A stretch of DNA of 64,000 nucleotides from positions 10,974,001 through 11,038,000 of the forward strand of contig NC_079884.1 of the NCBI RefSeq assembly GCF_029227915.1. The letters run 5' to 3'. Under the pieces are notes generated by a model. The model was not told the DNA's origin. It searched no databases and was given only the letters and a program-made list of their open reading frames with translations. The DNA comes from Hydractinia symbiolongicarpus. Its lineage: Eukaryota > Cnidaria > Hydrozoa > Anthoathecata > Hydractiniidae. The translations under genes and the position numbers were made by a program. This document shows, in pieces, positions 25,001 to 37,000 of this stretch (position 1 is its first letter; each line of letters starts with the position of its first letter).

Positions 25001-25224
25001 ATGTTCACAGCTGGTATTTCATGTTTGACGAATCTATGCAACAGCAACAGCCGGCTCCATATGGGTATCAGATTCCTAATGAACCCTACCCAATCACTTC
25101 GCCGATGCCACATCCATTTGGTCCCAACGCTCCAACCGCAAACCCTAGTGCACCTCTTTATCCAACCTTACCAGAAACTGTTGATCCTGCTCCTCCAAGC
25201 TATTATGATGCAATAAAGTCATGA
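13005..25224 (+). CDS. Four-repeat, myristoylated protein with PSAP/LYPTL/PPSY tail (novel)
   Basis: Nine coding exons: 13005-13104, 16050-16279, 18355-18480, 19063-19167, 20720-20897, 21584-21775, 22770-22993, 23208-23285, 24829-25224. They sum to 1629 bases in one frame, giving 542 residues; every border is GT-AG and phases agree. The N-terminus MGSGCSS fits the N-myristoylation consensus (Gly2, Ser6) with a nearby Cys5 for palmitoylation. Residues about 20-479 are four divergent copies of a roughly 110-residue unit. Each has a D[KR][IL][RQ]-type strand, a V..I...W..G[IVL][QR]-type helix, an aromatic-x-K/G-N-P-W block, an R/M...L..L helix, and a closing aromatic strand (TWFFQR, TLFFRHD, SLLLFQRG, SWYFMFD). 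Residues 480-542 are Gln/Pro-rich with PSAP (517-520), LYPTL (521-525) and PPSY (533-536). I do not recognise a named family. Inference: a lipid-anchored inner-membrane protein that recruits TSG101, ALIX and NEDD4-type ligases, for vesicle budding or endosomal sorting. Confidence 0.85.
13249..14843. mobile_element. TIR element in intron 1 of the four-repeat gene
   Basis: Bases 13249-13269 and 14823-14843 are a perfect 21-base inverted repeat (GGACATGTTCAAAAAACATA at the left end). The sub-terminal GGAT and GTGAACATT also match, with a short insertion (ATTGGCCAATT) in the left copy. The interior, rich in GTAAC/GTTAC words, recurs inverted at 47497-48175. No transposase is visible, so it is non-autonomous. 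A perfect 21-base hairpin with 3-base loop lies inside at 13899-13943. Confidence 0.7.
14950..15190 (+). repeat. SINE-like interspersed repeat, copy 1
   Basis: The segment from AGCCCCAGCCATGTGAGG to GAGGCTAGCCATGTAAAG matches 61136-61372 along its length (GAGATGACACA, GACCCTAATTGG, AAACAGGGTATATCC, AATATTTGTGAGG). About 240 bases, no ORF. Likely the body of a SINE whose tRNA-like head is seen in the copy at 26165-26345. Confidence 0.6.
17735..18035 (+). repeat. Dispersed GACGTCA-rich repeat, copy 3 (partial)
   Basis: It shares with copy 1 the GATATTGAGGTT-like block, an 'AAAACGGATGGGTTGACC' stretch also present in copy 4, the GGTCCTTAGTTACCCACG stretch and the GACGTCA site. Intronic, between exons 2 and 3 of the four-repeat gene. 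Confidence 0.55.
19063..19167 (+). CDS. Exon 4 of the four-repeat gene (found by repeat homology)
   Basis: This 105-base exon has no start codon and is too short to stand out. It lies between TTTCTAG and GTAGTG and reads ISNCPVHLHSVIKDVCLS, then CWTNGLREKN and DSTFE. It supplies the 'helix before GNPW' that repeats 3 and 4 carry (compare INAPNDV and IISKWVLGVQEEKN in repeat 4). Without it repeat 2 would lack its first half; with it phases on both sides are 0 and the frame stays open. Confidence 0.8.
19548..19890 (+). repeat. Direct duplication of a 120-base block
   Basis: The block starting TCTGTCTGTGTCATAGTTGG occurs at about 19557 and again at about 19767, each followed by TTTGTGCTTTTACACA, GTTTGAACATTTGTTTCG, ACGTAAACAA and AATCATAACATG. 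A short linker beginning AATCCTAGGAGCGTGATATG (about 19703) also recurs at about 20240. Intronic, non-coding. Confidence 0.65.
22483..22665 (+). repeat. Minisatellite, unit about 32 bases
   Basis: Alternating words AATAATTTATACCAC and AATAATTTATGTTCC repeat about five times with small changes, ending in degraded copies near 22665. It lies in the intron before exon 7 of the four-repeat gene. Confidence 0.8.
23870..24620 (+). repeat. Dispersed GACGTCA-rich repeat, copy 4
   Basis: It begins near TTTTGACGTCAGCAAC and contains the CAAACG, TTTCAAAACGGGTGGG and TTGACC stretches found in copies 1 and 3, then a second diverged block at 24290-24560 (ACGCTGATCAATGTAAGGTA, GTCTCAGGTGGTTCC). Intronic, no coding capacity. 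Confidence 0.5.
24829..25224 (+). CDS. Terminal exon: repeat 4 core and late-domain tail
   Basis: The exon begins after CATTTTAG with AKLIGNPW, continues through GWRLVCSADVSAKY and DVHSWYFMFDE, then a 63-residue tail starting SMQQQQPAPYGY. The tail ends with NPSAPLYPTLPE and PAPPSYYDAIKS before TGA at 25222-25224. PSAP binds the TSG101 UEV domain, LYPxL binds ALIX and PPxY binds WW domains of NEDD4-family ligases in well-studied host and viral proteins; the PSAP and LYPTL motifs are directly adjacent here. These functions are known for the motifs and inferred for this protein. Confidence 0.85.
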   Translation, partial: AKLIGNPWSTISGDGIHGRALLLGLLNAFTSMGWRLVCSADVSAKYIHQDKGPDYPLDVHSWYFMFDESMQQQQPAPYGYQIPNEPYPITSPMPHPFGPNAPTANPSAPLYPTLPETVDPAPPSYYDAIKS

Positions 25225-26118
<894 letters not shown>

Positions 26119-26164
26119 TTATACAGGATATAACCACTTCAGTGATGGAAACACTATTATCAAC

Positions 26165-26345
26165 GTAGGTCCTGTGTTCTGAATTTATACACTAAGTATA
26201 CATTGGCATTGCCTACCCAATTTCCCTCACATACCATGGGTTGACCCGTAGCTGTGATGAAGACACTTGCTAAACAAGCCCGAGCTGTGGACCGAACCAC
26301 GGACCTTGTGACTGCGAAGCGAACTCCATAACAACAAGGCGACAC
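26165..26345 (-). repeat. tRNA-derived SINE, minus strand
   Basis: On the minus strand the 5' part reads GTGGCGTGTCGCC, later TTCGCTTCGCAGTCACAAGG and a box-B-like GGTTCGGTCC, which is a tRNA-like head. The body follows with CGGGTCAACCCATGG and TATGTGAGGGAAATTGGG, resembling CGGGTTAACCC and CATGTGAGGTAAATTAAGG of the repeat at 61130. The 3' end runs into the ATT/AAT array. Not a functional tRNA: stems are poor and no CCA-side acceptor pairing is evident. Confidence 0.6.
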
Positions 26346-26555
26346 GCCACATAGGTTGTAGGTACTTGGTAGTAGGCTGTAGGTACTTGATAGTAGGTAG
26401 TAGGTAATTGGTAGTGTGCTACAGGTAGCAGACACTTCGTAGTAGGCTGTAGGTACTTGGTAGTAGGTAGCAGGCTGTAACTAGCATGTACTTAATAGTA
26501 GGTACTAGGTACCTGGTAGTAGGTACTTGGTAGAGTAGGTAGCAGGTATAGGTAA
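26346..26555. repeat. GTAGGTACTTGGTA minisatellite
   Basis: Short imperfect units of the type GTAGGTACTTGGTAGTAG and GGCTGTAG repeat for about 200 bases with irregular spacing. It lies next to the SINE head. Confidence 0.8.
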
Positions 26556-27276
26556 TCATTTTCTATCTAACACAATATAATACATCTATATTTCCTACGA
26601 ACTAAGTTACTACCACTAATTTACAATCGAAAAGTTTCCGAAATCGTGGCTAAGCCGGATACGAAAAAAAACCCATTCTATGGGGAAACATTTCCTTAGA
26701 CCCAGCGCTACAGCCACTAGCCCTTTAAGGTTAAGGGTATCGTTAAAAAATACACTGATATTAACAGCAACATTATAAACTATTCAAAATAAAACAGCTT
26801 ATCTTAACGGTAATCAAACAGTTTTAAAGTGTACGGTTCAAGAAATAATTGACATGTAAGCGCTTTCGTGCCTTGTACGCCCTTTAAAAACTTAAAAACC
26901 ACGTGATCTACCTTGGCCATACATACGAAAATAAACTCAATAAGCAGTAGATAACGACGAGGTTTAAATGATGAATTTGAAAAGTTTAATGTCGGAAAGC
27001 ATAAAGACTTGCTATGTTTTAATGATGATACTTCGGTTATTAATATGATTTCTTATCATTGCAAGCTTGTAATAATGTTATCATTATCTTGACTGCATCA
27101 TCAAATTCATTATTATCATCATTATTGGTGCTAACGCACGTAAAGCTCTCACTTAGGTACAAAATCTAAGATATAAGTCCTATTTTTATGCCGACCGCTA
27201 AACAGTTTGTAAAAACACTGCATAAACCAAATCTTGGTATTAGTTACGGGAAATAGCTAAGCACGGTCTTTGTTAC
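26556..27276. other. Non-coding stretch, nothing recognised
   Basis: AT-rich DNA with no ORF of note and no repeat that I could match elsewhere in the window. Confidence 0.4.
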
Positions 27277-27680
27277 GTGGGGTCATGCATGAAGACTGAA
27301 CCTATGGCACAAATTTTGAAAGTATGTACAGGGCGCTCAATATTGCCATGCTTTTCGAAAGTTCTTGAAAGAATATTGTTTAATCAAAGGCTGCTTACCC
27401 CAGCGGTATTCATTAATCTCTCAAAGGCTTTTGATACTGTAAATCATAACATTCTTTTATCTAAACTAAAATCTTACGGTATTCGATACAACCATATAAA
27501 ATGGTTTACAAATTATTTGAGTAACCGAAAACAATGCCTAGCCCACGACGATACAACGACGCCCTTTTAACTGATAAAATGTAGTGTTCAACAAGGGTCC
27601 ATTATTGGACCCTTACAGCTTTTGATTTACATAAACGACTTACACAATTCTTCCAAACTGTTGAAATTTATTGTTCTACG
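27277..27680 (+). pseudogene. Non-LTR retrotransposon reverse-transcriptase fragment
   Basis: The frame reads VFINLSKAFDTVNHNILLSK, LKSYGI, IKWFTNYLSNRKQ and, after a stop and shift, CSVQQGSIIGPLQLLIYIND. These are the [DN]LSKAFDTVxH and GVPQGSxLGPLLFLIYINDL blocks of jockey/CR1-type LINE reverse transcriptases. The catalytic YxDD block is not present; both ends are missing. Confidence 0.85.
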
Positions 27681-27689
27681 GCTTTAGCT

Positions 27690-28700
27690 GGTAGAACTAT
27701 AAGTAGACTCCTTTTTGTCTCCGTTTTTACTACCGAGACTAGTGAAGCACGGCAGGATACCAGTAAGTGTAGCGGTACAGGAATTATTAGTTTTTGAGTG
27801 TTATAACAGACTACTCTGTTGCACAAGGTACAAAAACATACATCGTTTTGCATTACTATTTTATGTTCAGTTGGTTTCGCTAGTAACAAACTACAACGGT
27901 CGTTTGTTATCTTTTAAGTGATCTGGAATTTACCGAAGCTAGATTTATATTTCGTAAAACGAGTTTCAACAAGCTAAAATTTTTAAACTTATATCTCTGG
28001 TCATGACGGAGGGTAGTAAACGAAATAAGAACGCGTATATTTATATTAACATAAATTTCTGTCTTCTGTAGTGTATTACGAAGTCCGTAGATACTTTACA
28101 GTACAGCTAGCACGCCATTATAGCGCATTTTCATATCGACACATAACGGTACGGTTAAGGTACGGTTAACCAATACCAAACATAAACATAACGGTAGACT
28201 AATAATCATAAACTCAACACTCCAACTTGACTGTTAGTGTGATTGTTCAGGAACCAAATAAATAATGGCGTGGCTAAAGAACCGGTACGGGTGTCATCGT
28301 AAAAACATTTACCCCTAAAAGTATACTCCCCAGTAATAACTTACTAGGAAATAAGTACTCCCTGTACTTATTCCTGGGATATTGTTACTCCCGAGAGTAT
28401 CTATTAACCAGAAAATTATTACTCCCCGCAGGAAACTCCCCTATCTTAATAAATAAAAAATGACCATTGTTATGCTGTAAAGTAAATAATAGTATTTTGT
28501 TGTTTGAGTGTAAAAAATGTATCAAACAAAGTAAAAACAACTAGAGCTTGACACTCTAGAAAAACATAGAAAAAGAAATGTTTAAGATTAGAAAATCGAT
28601 AAAACAAAGTATAAAAAAATATGAACAAAAATATATAAATTATCAAAAAGCAGTAGGAAAATAATACTGCTTTGTGTAACAGACGAATTTAAAATATTCC
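27690..28700. other. Non-coding stretch with a TACTCCC-rich block
   Basis: No gene seen. Between about 28318 and 28445 the word TACTCCC and related forms recur, and GGAAATAAGTAC / GTACTTATTCC form a small hairpin near 28350. Otherwise AT-rich. Confidence 0.35.
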
Positions 28701-28734
28701 AAGTACTAGACACTTTGGGAAACGGAGAAATACT

Positions 28735-28935
28735 TTAACTTTCTAAACATGTGATCAAATGTTTTCGCATTTCATCGACTTTAAATACTGCCTCTGAAGG
28801 AGATTAACCATCAAAGAGCTCTGCAGTATATGCAATAGCAAATGGGTCACAATTGTAGCCATCTTGTTGCTTTTGAACGGGAAGAAATGCAATCAGTTGA
28901 TTACCATTAGCCTTATAGTTCTTGTACAGCGATTG
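28735..28935 (-). pseudogene. Ulp1-like (C48) cysteine protease fragment
   Basis: On the minus strand the frame reads QSLYKNYKANGNQLIAFLPV, then QKQQDGYNCDPFAIAYTAEL and, after an in-frame TAA, SPSEAVFKVDEMRKHL and a final stop. Q..DGYNCG.FAIAYA is the catalytic-cysteine block of Ulp1/SENP-like proteases, a fold often carried by transposons in cnidarians. The Gly after the Cys is Asp here. The His and Asp catalytic regions upstream are not readable. A relic. Confidence 0.7.
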
Positions 28936-29139
28936 AAAACCCTAGCACTGGTACTGGCACTGGCCGGTCTTCAACACCGCAAATTATGCGGTGTTTGCTC
29001 GATTACCAGCCATATTTTAAGCGAGCGAGACAAACTACTAAACAAGCTCGTCGAGTTTATGAGGTTGATTCCTTCAGCGCAACAAATGGAAAAACTAACA
29101 TTTCTTCACCAGAATTCAAACTTTTCTTGAAGAAAATAA

Positions 29140-31014
29140 AATAAGAAATTAATTTATCGCTTAGTGTATAAAAGATTTATTCGTATGGTTTAGTATTAAG
29201 ATAATATATAGCTATGGTTTGTTATTAAAGTACATCTACCTACTTTGTCACCTGGCCCAAGAATTTGTAAAATATAATTAGCTAGCTGCCAGCTGGGTAC
29301 ATTTTCAAAAGTAAACTACGGTGTCTCATAGATATATTTCCTACAGTTTGCACGTTGTAGAGTCTTATATTTTAAAAAAGCATGTATAGCTATAAGTTGT
29401 AATGTGAATTCCGCACATGATGACTTCCAGGAGTGGTTTAGAAGTAGACAAAAAAGTAATGACAGAATGTACCTATTGTCAGTTGCTTAAAAATCATGCA
29501 ATAACACCACAGGCATTCTTCATCGCATACAAAGAAATAATTATGCGAAAATGAGTTATTCTGTGTCCCAGGACCAGTTGTGAGTATCATAAAAGCTCAT
29601 TTTTTATATATTTTGTAAAAAAATACTGCTGAGTACATGAAATTCATAAGTGGTATACAGCCAATGATATTTAATGTACGTGTACATATATATAGACATG
29701 CAAAAATTTAAACATGTATTTCTAACGTCTTGTTTAATTATTAATGATCGAAATAGGGTCGTAAATTTTGACGTTATCTATATAAGTTTCAGAAAATCCC
29801 GCGAAGTTTAATCCCCCTTAAAGTACGCCCCTCGACCAGCGTAATTATTTTATGAGAGAAGCGCAGTTAATTTATAGCTTGGTTAATATAGCTATTAACA
29901 GAGCTTTAAAAAAGCATGGGAACCCTGATTTGCCGATTTTGTGAAAACTAATCCGCCCGGGCGTTAGCCGAGAAGGAAGATAATTTAAAAAAGATAAAGA
30001 TACTTATTGCTTATATGTTTACGGCCAAATCTTAAATTTCATACAACTTTTAGCCATGTATAAATCTTAAACCATTCTCGTGGAACACTTCCACATCTTC
30101 TTTTTAAAACAAACTTATGAGCTTCTAATAAATTCCTAATGGTAGACATATTAGAAAATAACTATATTCCAAACCTATTTCTAAACTAAAAGTAGGCTTA
30201 ACTGTCTGTATACTGTATACAAGAATAAGTAGCTGACAAATATGAAACAAACAAAAATTTAAGCTAAGTGAAAATAGCAAGTGAAACTATCAAACTATTA
30301 TTAGTGGACCTGAAAAAACAGAGGAGTTAAAGAAGAGATTTGATCACATTTAAACTTTTTTAAGGACAATAGAGGTTTTTAAAAAAGAGGACTTTAGAGG
30401 ATTTTAGAGAAGGCGTGGACACCCTGTCGTATGATTAGCGAGTTTGAACAGTCCGTGACATTACTAATATTTTACTAATATCTTAATGGTAAAGTTGCTT
30501 TTCGAATTTTTTAACGAAAAATGTTTAACGCCGAGTAAAGGAAATAAATTAAGTACATAAAATTATTTTTAATAATAAAATAATGTTAGTTACAATGCTA
30601 ATGCTAGTTACAAGTAAAATAGATTATTTTATTTAGTAGTGTCAATAAAATCAATGAATAGTTAAAAAATAATTCAAAAAGTGAGAGCAAATGTATGTTT
30701 TACTGGAATAATAGAGAAGATGCTTTTTAAAAGCTTTTAGAAAAAAAAAAAAAAATGTTTAACAGCGCAAAGCAAGAGAAATAAATAAAAAAATATTTTA
30801 TATTAATAATAGAAAAATAAGATGTATAGTAATCGAAATAACGTCAAAACAATGAGTGGCGAACAAGAGATGTTGCATGACTAAGCTTGACGCAATACCT
30901 TTAACCAGCACTCGCTGAATTAATGCAAGCAAAATTTAGTAACATTTTCGATTTGCCATATTTAATCCATATAACAAAAAATTAAAATCACAAAGAGATC
31001 ACAACCATTTTTGT
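29140..31014. other. Non-coding stretch downstream of P450 A
   Basis: AT-rich sequence without recognisable coding or repeat structure. It should contain the 3' UTR of the minus-strand P450 gene ending at 31015. Confidence 0.4.
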
Positions 31015-34000
31015 TCATGACAGCGGCATAACACGAATTTTGATGGATGGAAAATATTTCAACGTAAGGAAGACTTTTCGGAATGTTTTCAAATTTTCTT
31101 CATCAATGGAAAATTTAAAGTTCTGCATTAACTTGATCAGCACAATCTTAATTTCTTGAATAGCGAAGTTCTTGCCGACACAGTTGTACGGGCCATACCC
31201 AAAAGTAAAGGAGGTACCATTCTTTAATTTACCTAAAAACAATATATGGCATGTTACAAAAATGTTACATAAACTCGACAGATATTTCTAAATGCCCTTT
31301 TGTGCAGAAGCTCATATTATTTCACTAAGTTAAATAAACAGCTTAGCTACTTGTTTTGTGTTGCTAAAACACAAGTATGACCAAGGAAAAATTCTTTACA
31401 TGATTCTTTACATAATTGTGAAATATTTCATTTGAAATTGTGTCTACTTACTTCCTTCAAAGTATCGTTCGGGTTTAAACTCGCAACTGTCATCGAATGA
31501 TTCTTTGTCTTTGTTTAGAGCCCATGTTGGGAACAATATATTACATCCCTTTGGTATTTCATACTTTCCAATCTTATAATCGACTTTGGAAAGCCTAGCA
31601 TTCATTGGCAGCGCTGTGAACATTCTCAGGGTTTCCATTATAAACGCAGTTGTGAATGGGATAAGATTTAGATCATCAACCGTAAGATTAAGTTTCCCAT
31701 TCAGATTGTCATGAATTTCTTTTCTTGCTTTTTCTTGATAATCAGGGTACTAAAAAAATAATTATTTTACTGTAGCTAGCTTTTTTCACCAGTAGGCTAA
31801 TCCAAATCGTTCCTAGCCAAGGATATGACTTCCAAAAGAGGCACTTAGTAGAACAGTATATATGTAACAACTATAAGAGAATATTAATGCATGTAAAGCA
31901 TCGTATAAATTTTGGCAAATTATTAAAAAAATGTGGTTTATAAAATATACGCACCTAATAAGATATTAAAAAATGAGTATATATTTACTTTCTTCTATTA
32001 TTATATTCTTTTAATTATTTTGAAAGATTTTATAAGTTTTATACTAGAAAAAGTAAAGGGCGAAGATAAAACATAAACTGGTTTTTCGCTGCGGCTTGTC
32101 AGGGAACAAGTTCACTTTCTCTAAAATCAGTGTCTTTTATGGTGGGAACACAGAGATCATGGTCTTTAAAAAAATTAAAAGAGATACTTTACTGGTGCGG
32201 TATTGATGCATTCCCGAATGGCAGAACTTAAGAATACAATGAAAAAATATTTGAAGTGAATATTATAAAGTCTGTCTGATATGTTTAAGGTGGGATGCTG
32301 CGGTGTTAATGCATATTATAAAGTCTGTCTGATGTGTTTAAGGTGGGTATTATTTACATTCAAACTCTTTGCAGAATCACCTATCAACAAAAAAAGCTAA
32401 ATTTTGGGAAATTATTCATACCCAGTCTTTTTTGCATGATGGTGTCCAAACCCAGTTTAATGTTTATTAGTTTAAATGGTTAATAAAAATATTTAAATGT
32501 TGAAATAAAACCAAAAGTCTTTCTCTTTATTTTTCAGCTAAAAGCTTTCTTACTGGTTTAAACAAAAAGCAGAAACACGTGTTGCTTTTAGTGCCGCACC
32601 TTAAAGGCATATCAATAATACTGCTTTTTTTAAGAAGTATATTGTACACAGATAACGCTACTTATTAATGCTGACATCAGCAAAAAAACTTACGAATATG
32701 CCAACTATTTGTAAAGTGTCACAAACAAATTTTGGAGTTGTTCATTTGCACTATGCGTTTAAAACGAATGAAAAAATTTCGTGAAATGAGCAAAAAATCG
32801 TTTAATAATTATTTAATCATTTTTACAGGATTGCAGGGGTTGCGAATGATACCTTTGCAAAATAAAGCAGAAATCCAGGTAAACTTGTGGCGGTTGTCTC
32901 GTGTCCAGCTATTAACAGTGTATATGCGTTATCCCGAAGTATCTTTTCTGAAAAACCAACTCCAGTTTTGTCATCTTTCTCTGTCATCATTCTTGACAAA
33001 AGATCATGTTTTTCTTGTTCAGTCAAAGAATTGCAATTAATTTTGTCTCTGCGTCGTTGTATAATCTAAAGAAATTGCAACACAAGAGAAGGATCTTATT
33101 TGAGCACAAAAAAGATCAATTATAAGTTATGGATAACAACTTCAAACTTTCACATTATCAGTTACAGACAATCGATACTTCACTTAGAATTAGGTTTAGG
33201 AACCTATAAACAATACAACTTTTAACCCCTATTTTAACATGAAAAAAGATACAGGACTTAACAGAAGAAAATAATGTTTATTTTATAGATGATTGTTAAA
33301 TTTAAACTCATTTACAAACAAGGTTAAGGGCTGTATTACCTTTTCTACAAGATCTCTACCAATTTTTTCACTTTCTTGCATTAATCTACCAGGTCCCCAA
33401 GGTAAGTACCTAATAAAAGGGAAATATTTGAGAAAAAATCTTGCTTTTAAGTTTAATACTCCTTCAGCTGCATCTTTAAACGTTTTCACAAGAGCATTAA
33501 TTTCGGTTGTTTGAGAGTTGAATTCGTAACCAAAACCAATTTCACCAAATATGTCAAACGATAGGTTATTGAAATATTCTTTAACAGCAAGGTTGGTGCC
33601 ATTTGGCTTATCTTTTACAATGTTCATCCAAAGCTAGAAACGAGAATAAGAAAACATGTTTTAACCAATCAAATTTAAGCAATGAATCAGAATAATTTTT
33701 TGTAAATATTAACAAGAAAGTGGGAAATAATTTTAAATCACAAAAATTAAATTTGTATTATGACAAATCCTTGACCAAGAGAAAATGTGAGATTTGATAA
33801 ACATGGGACCTATGATTTTAAAATGCTCTTTATTATGACTATGATTAACTTAATTTATATTCCTCTTTAAAATCTAAAAACAAAAACAATTCCCACCTTT
33901 CGAAATAAAAATTGTTTCGTTTTTTTTTTAGTATGAAAAAGGGTGCTAGTTCTATCTAAAGTCCGGAAAATTATGAAATATTAAATTGCGCAAGAAATGG

Positions 34001-37000
34001 AATAGAGGTATTACTCCCTATACAAAAAATGAGACTAAATTTGGTCAAAATACAATATTTGGACATAAGGCTATTTAAATTAGCAATGAATTCAAGAACA
34101 ATGGTAATTTACAAATGAAATTCACACCAAAATTAAGAACGTCACTTATTTATTAAAATGGTAAGTCAAGAAGATTTGGGTTAAGAATAAATAATTAATT
34201 ACGTCCATTTGCATCAATCATTGTACTGAAAACCAAATCCACATCAAATTCAGGAAAAGTGTTAACCTAAGCAACACCAGAAATCTAGTTTTGGCCAATA
34301 GCCTATCTATGCGTAATCTACGCCAATTTGCGCCAAATAAGGTTTTTACTAAAATTCTACCAACCTTCACTAGCACATCAGTATGTTTGTTAAATACAGG
34401 TAAGTAGCTTTTCATGCTCGATTGGGAAAGTGCTTTCAATATGACTCGCTTCTGAAATCGATGATGTTCTCCTGTAGCAACTAACAGACCATCTCCGACC
34501 AAAGGTAAGAATTGTGGAAAGAAGTCATTTCTTTTAAAGCTGTCTGGTCTTGATAATATGTATTTCATATCGCTGGGGTTTGTTACCACAATAGTGTATT
34601 CTTTCATACCTGTAACAGTCATGAATTAAAATGAATTAAAGTTATAATCTATATTAAAATACCCGTATACGTCTGTCCGTTACGCAAAATGGTAGCTTAG
34701 GTGCACAAGTAGCAAGACGCACGCAATGCGGTATAAAAAGGACGGGCAAACCCGTGGATTTTTCCACGGGCTAACGACTAGTATTTTAATATATTTAAAG
34801 TTAAAAACTGGAACATAGAAACGCGAAAGTCAAAGTTCCTGTGGTTAAAAATAATACGCTACGCGTTTAAGAATAAAAGTTCTTAGTTTGTTTTAAATTG
34901 TTCTAAACGTAAGGCTTTATGATATAAAATGTATGAAACAAAATTTGCAACATTTTTTTAATCATTGGGACCTTTTCTTTTTTTAAAAATACGAATGTGA
35001 CCTTTTGTTTGAAACTCAGTGGGCAAATAGTTTTACTTAAATAGCGTGAAAGTTTTCATGCATTTAAAAACTGCTTTGATTTAAATGATAATTTTTTCCC
35101 TAATTCTTTTTAACTGAAGAATCTGTGATATATAATATTTTAAAAATCATAAAACTAGAAATTTTTGCACAATATCTGGTTGGTAATTGAAATGGTTGGC
35201 ATATTTCTACCACCTGCAGACAAATCGCGAGTTGATGTTTTTTTCTAACTTCGCAAAATGGCCGAAAAATTGATATTAATTCAATATTTTGATGAAAGAT
35301 TGTAGCAAAACTTGAATAAAACTAATAACAAACAACAACATAAAATTGACCTGAAAATAAACTGGTTTATATTATTAACCTCCAGTAGAAAATTATATGA
35401 GATAAGCAAAAGCGGGGGCAGCAAAATATTTAATCTGACTTATTTATTCAAAACACATAATCAAAATGCTAAAAAAATATGCTTATCAGCACACCAGTAA
35501 CAGCCATCCTTTGGATTGCTATCTGAAAGTACTAGTATTCATACTGCGAAGCAAAGTACGAGTGTTTGGTTTAGGCAGTAGAATTTTGCCATACCATTTC
35601 TTACTCTAAGATCAAACCCAAGTTCAAAGATATAATGTTTACGTTATGAATATGTAGAAAGTTATTCAGAAAGTTAAGCTTGTAATTAGTTTCGACTTAA
35701 TTAGTTTTATGTACTTTCATCAAGCTACTCCGTTTTTTTTCAAGAAGATGTTTGATGTTCATCGACTTGTGTCTACAAAATTTTCGTTCATCGTTTTTGT
35801 TTTTGCAAGAGATTCTTCTTATGCATTCTCATAAAACGGCGAGCTATACATTCAATATTCTTAGAATATTATATATACAATATATTTAGAAACTATGACT
35901 GTCAAAGCTTTTCAGTTTTTTGCATTAAGACTGGACTGATGTTTGGTGTTTTTTAGGAAGACTTAGCTACATCTACAGTCAAACCATACAACACATTCAT
36001 TTTATGCATGACTTATTGCTAAATTCTAATACTTTTTTTATTGCTATGGTCATCAGCTGTGAGCTAGCGAGGATAGAATATATAAATTCTGCTAGGTCAT
36101 GCAGTTGTGTTTTTTTCCAAGAAACTATTTAGATTTACATGTTTATAAATATTCGGCACTCCATAGAATCAAAGTCGACCATAAGTTTTCAGTCAGTATT
36201 TTAATCGATACCCTACTTTCTCTTTATATTCAGTAAATCTGTCAAATCTTGACTAAGTTTATAAGCCCTGTTATTGACAAGTTACCAATGATTTGACGCA
36301 GCCTGGATTATGTTAGTTCTCTGATCTGCATAGTCAGTTAGTGAAATAAAACAATTTTTTTCTGGCCCATAAACACACAATTTTACGTTTCAAGGACTTT
36401 CAGCCATAAACACACAATTTTACGTTTCAAGGACTTTCAAGTTTCCTTAAGCAGTTGATTTTTTCCCATACTCTCTCCCTCCATAAAACAAACTGTAACA
36501 TTATAAGCCTTAATACCGCACAACAACGGCCAACCTTCAGTTCAGTAACTAGACTTTTCAAATTACACAATAAAGTAATGCCTTTTTCCCCTTTAAAGGG
36601 GCTACAGAACGGCTGTTGGTTTTCGACTTTAGTGACTTACACGAAAGTCGAGCTGGAGGCGGCGAAAAACAAAAATGGCTATTTTTCCGGCATGTATGTA
36701 ATTTACCGACTCGAATATATAGATATATCTAGAATTTTTATCTTCTCCAGCCTTGGTGATGTTTTCATCCAGAATGAGTCTTGCTGAAACATTTCTTTGT
36801 AATATACTTTTCGAAAAAAATATTGAGCCGGCGAGCAAAGTGCGCTGGTCTGTTCATTGCGCAAAATCCGTTTGCCGGGTATTTAATGTGCGCGAGATTT
36901 CCGGAATGTGAGCATTTTAACCGGCCCCTTTAACAAAGTAAGAACGGCAACTTACCTGCGAATGTTCTAAATTTAAACACCCCTTCGTCTTTGAATCTTT

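Noticed and set aside
24839-25216. 125-codon frame overlapping the last exon of the four-repeat gene
   Set aside because: It is a shadow of the true frame, which matches the repeat pattern and ends in the PPSY tail.
13005-25224. A retroviral gag gene captured by the host
   Set aside because: The tail motifs and myristoylation signal resemble Gag, but there are nine exons, four internal repeats of an unrelated domain, and no capsid, nucleocapsid or pol sequence; similarity is of layout only.
26270-26345. A functional tRNA gene on the minus strand
   Set aside because: Box-B-like GGTTCGGTCC is present, but the stems do not pair well and the sequence continues into a SINE body.
28864-29130. Plus-strand 88-codon hypothetical protein
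   Set aside because: The minus strand in part of this stretch encodes a Ulp1-like protease block, which explains the open frame better; the plus frame has no recognisable content.
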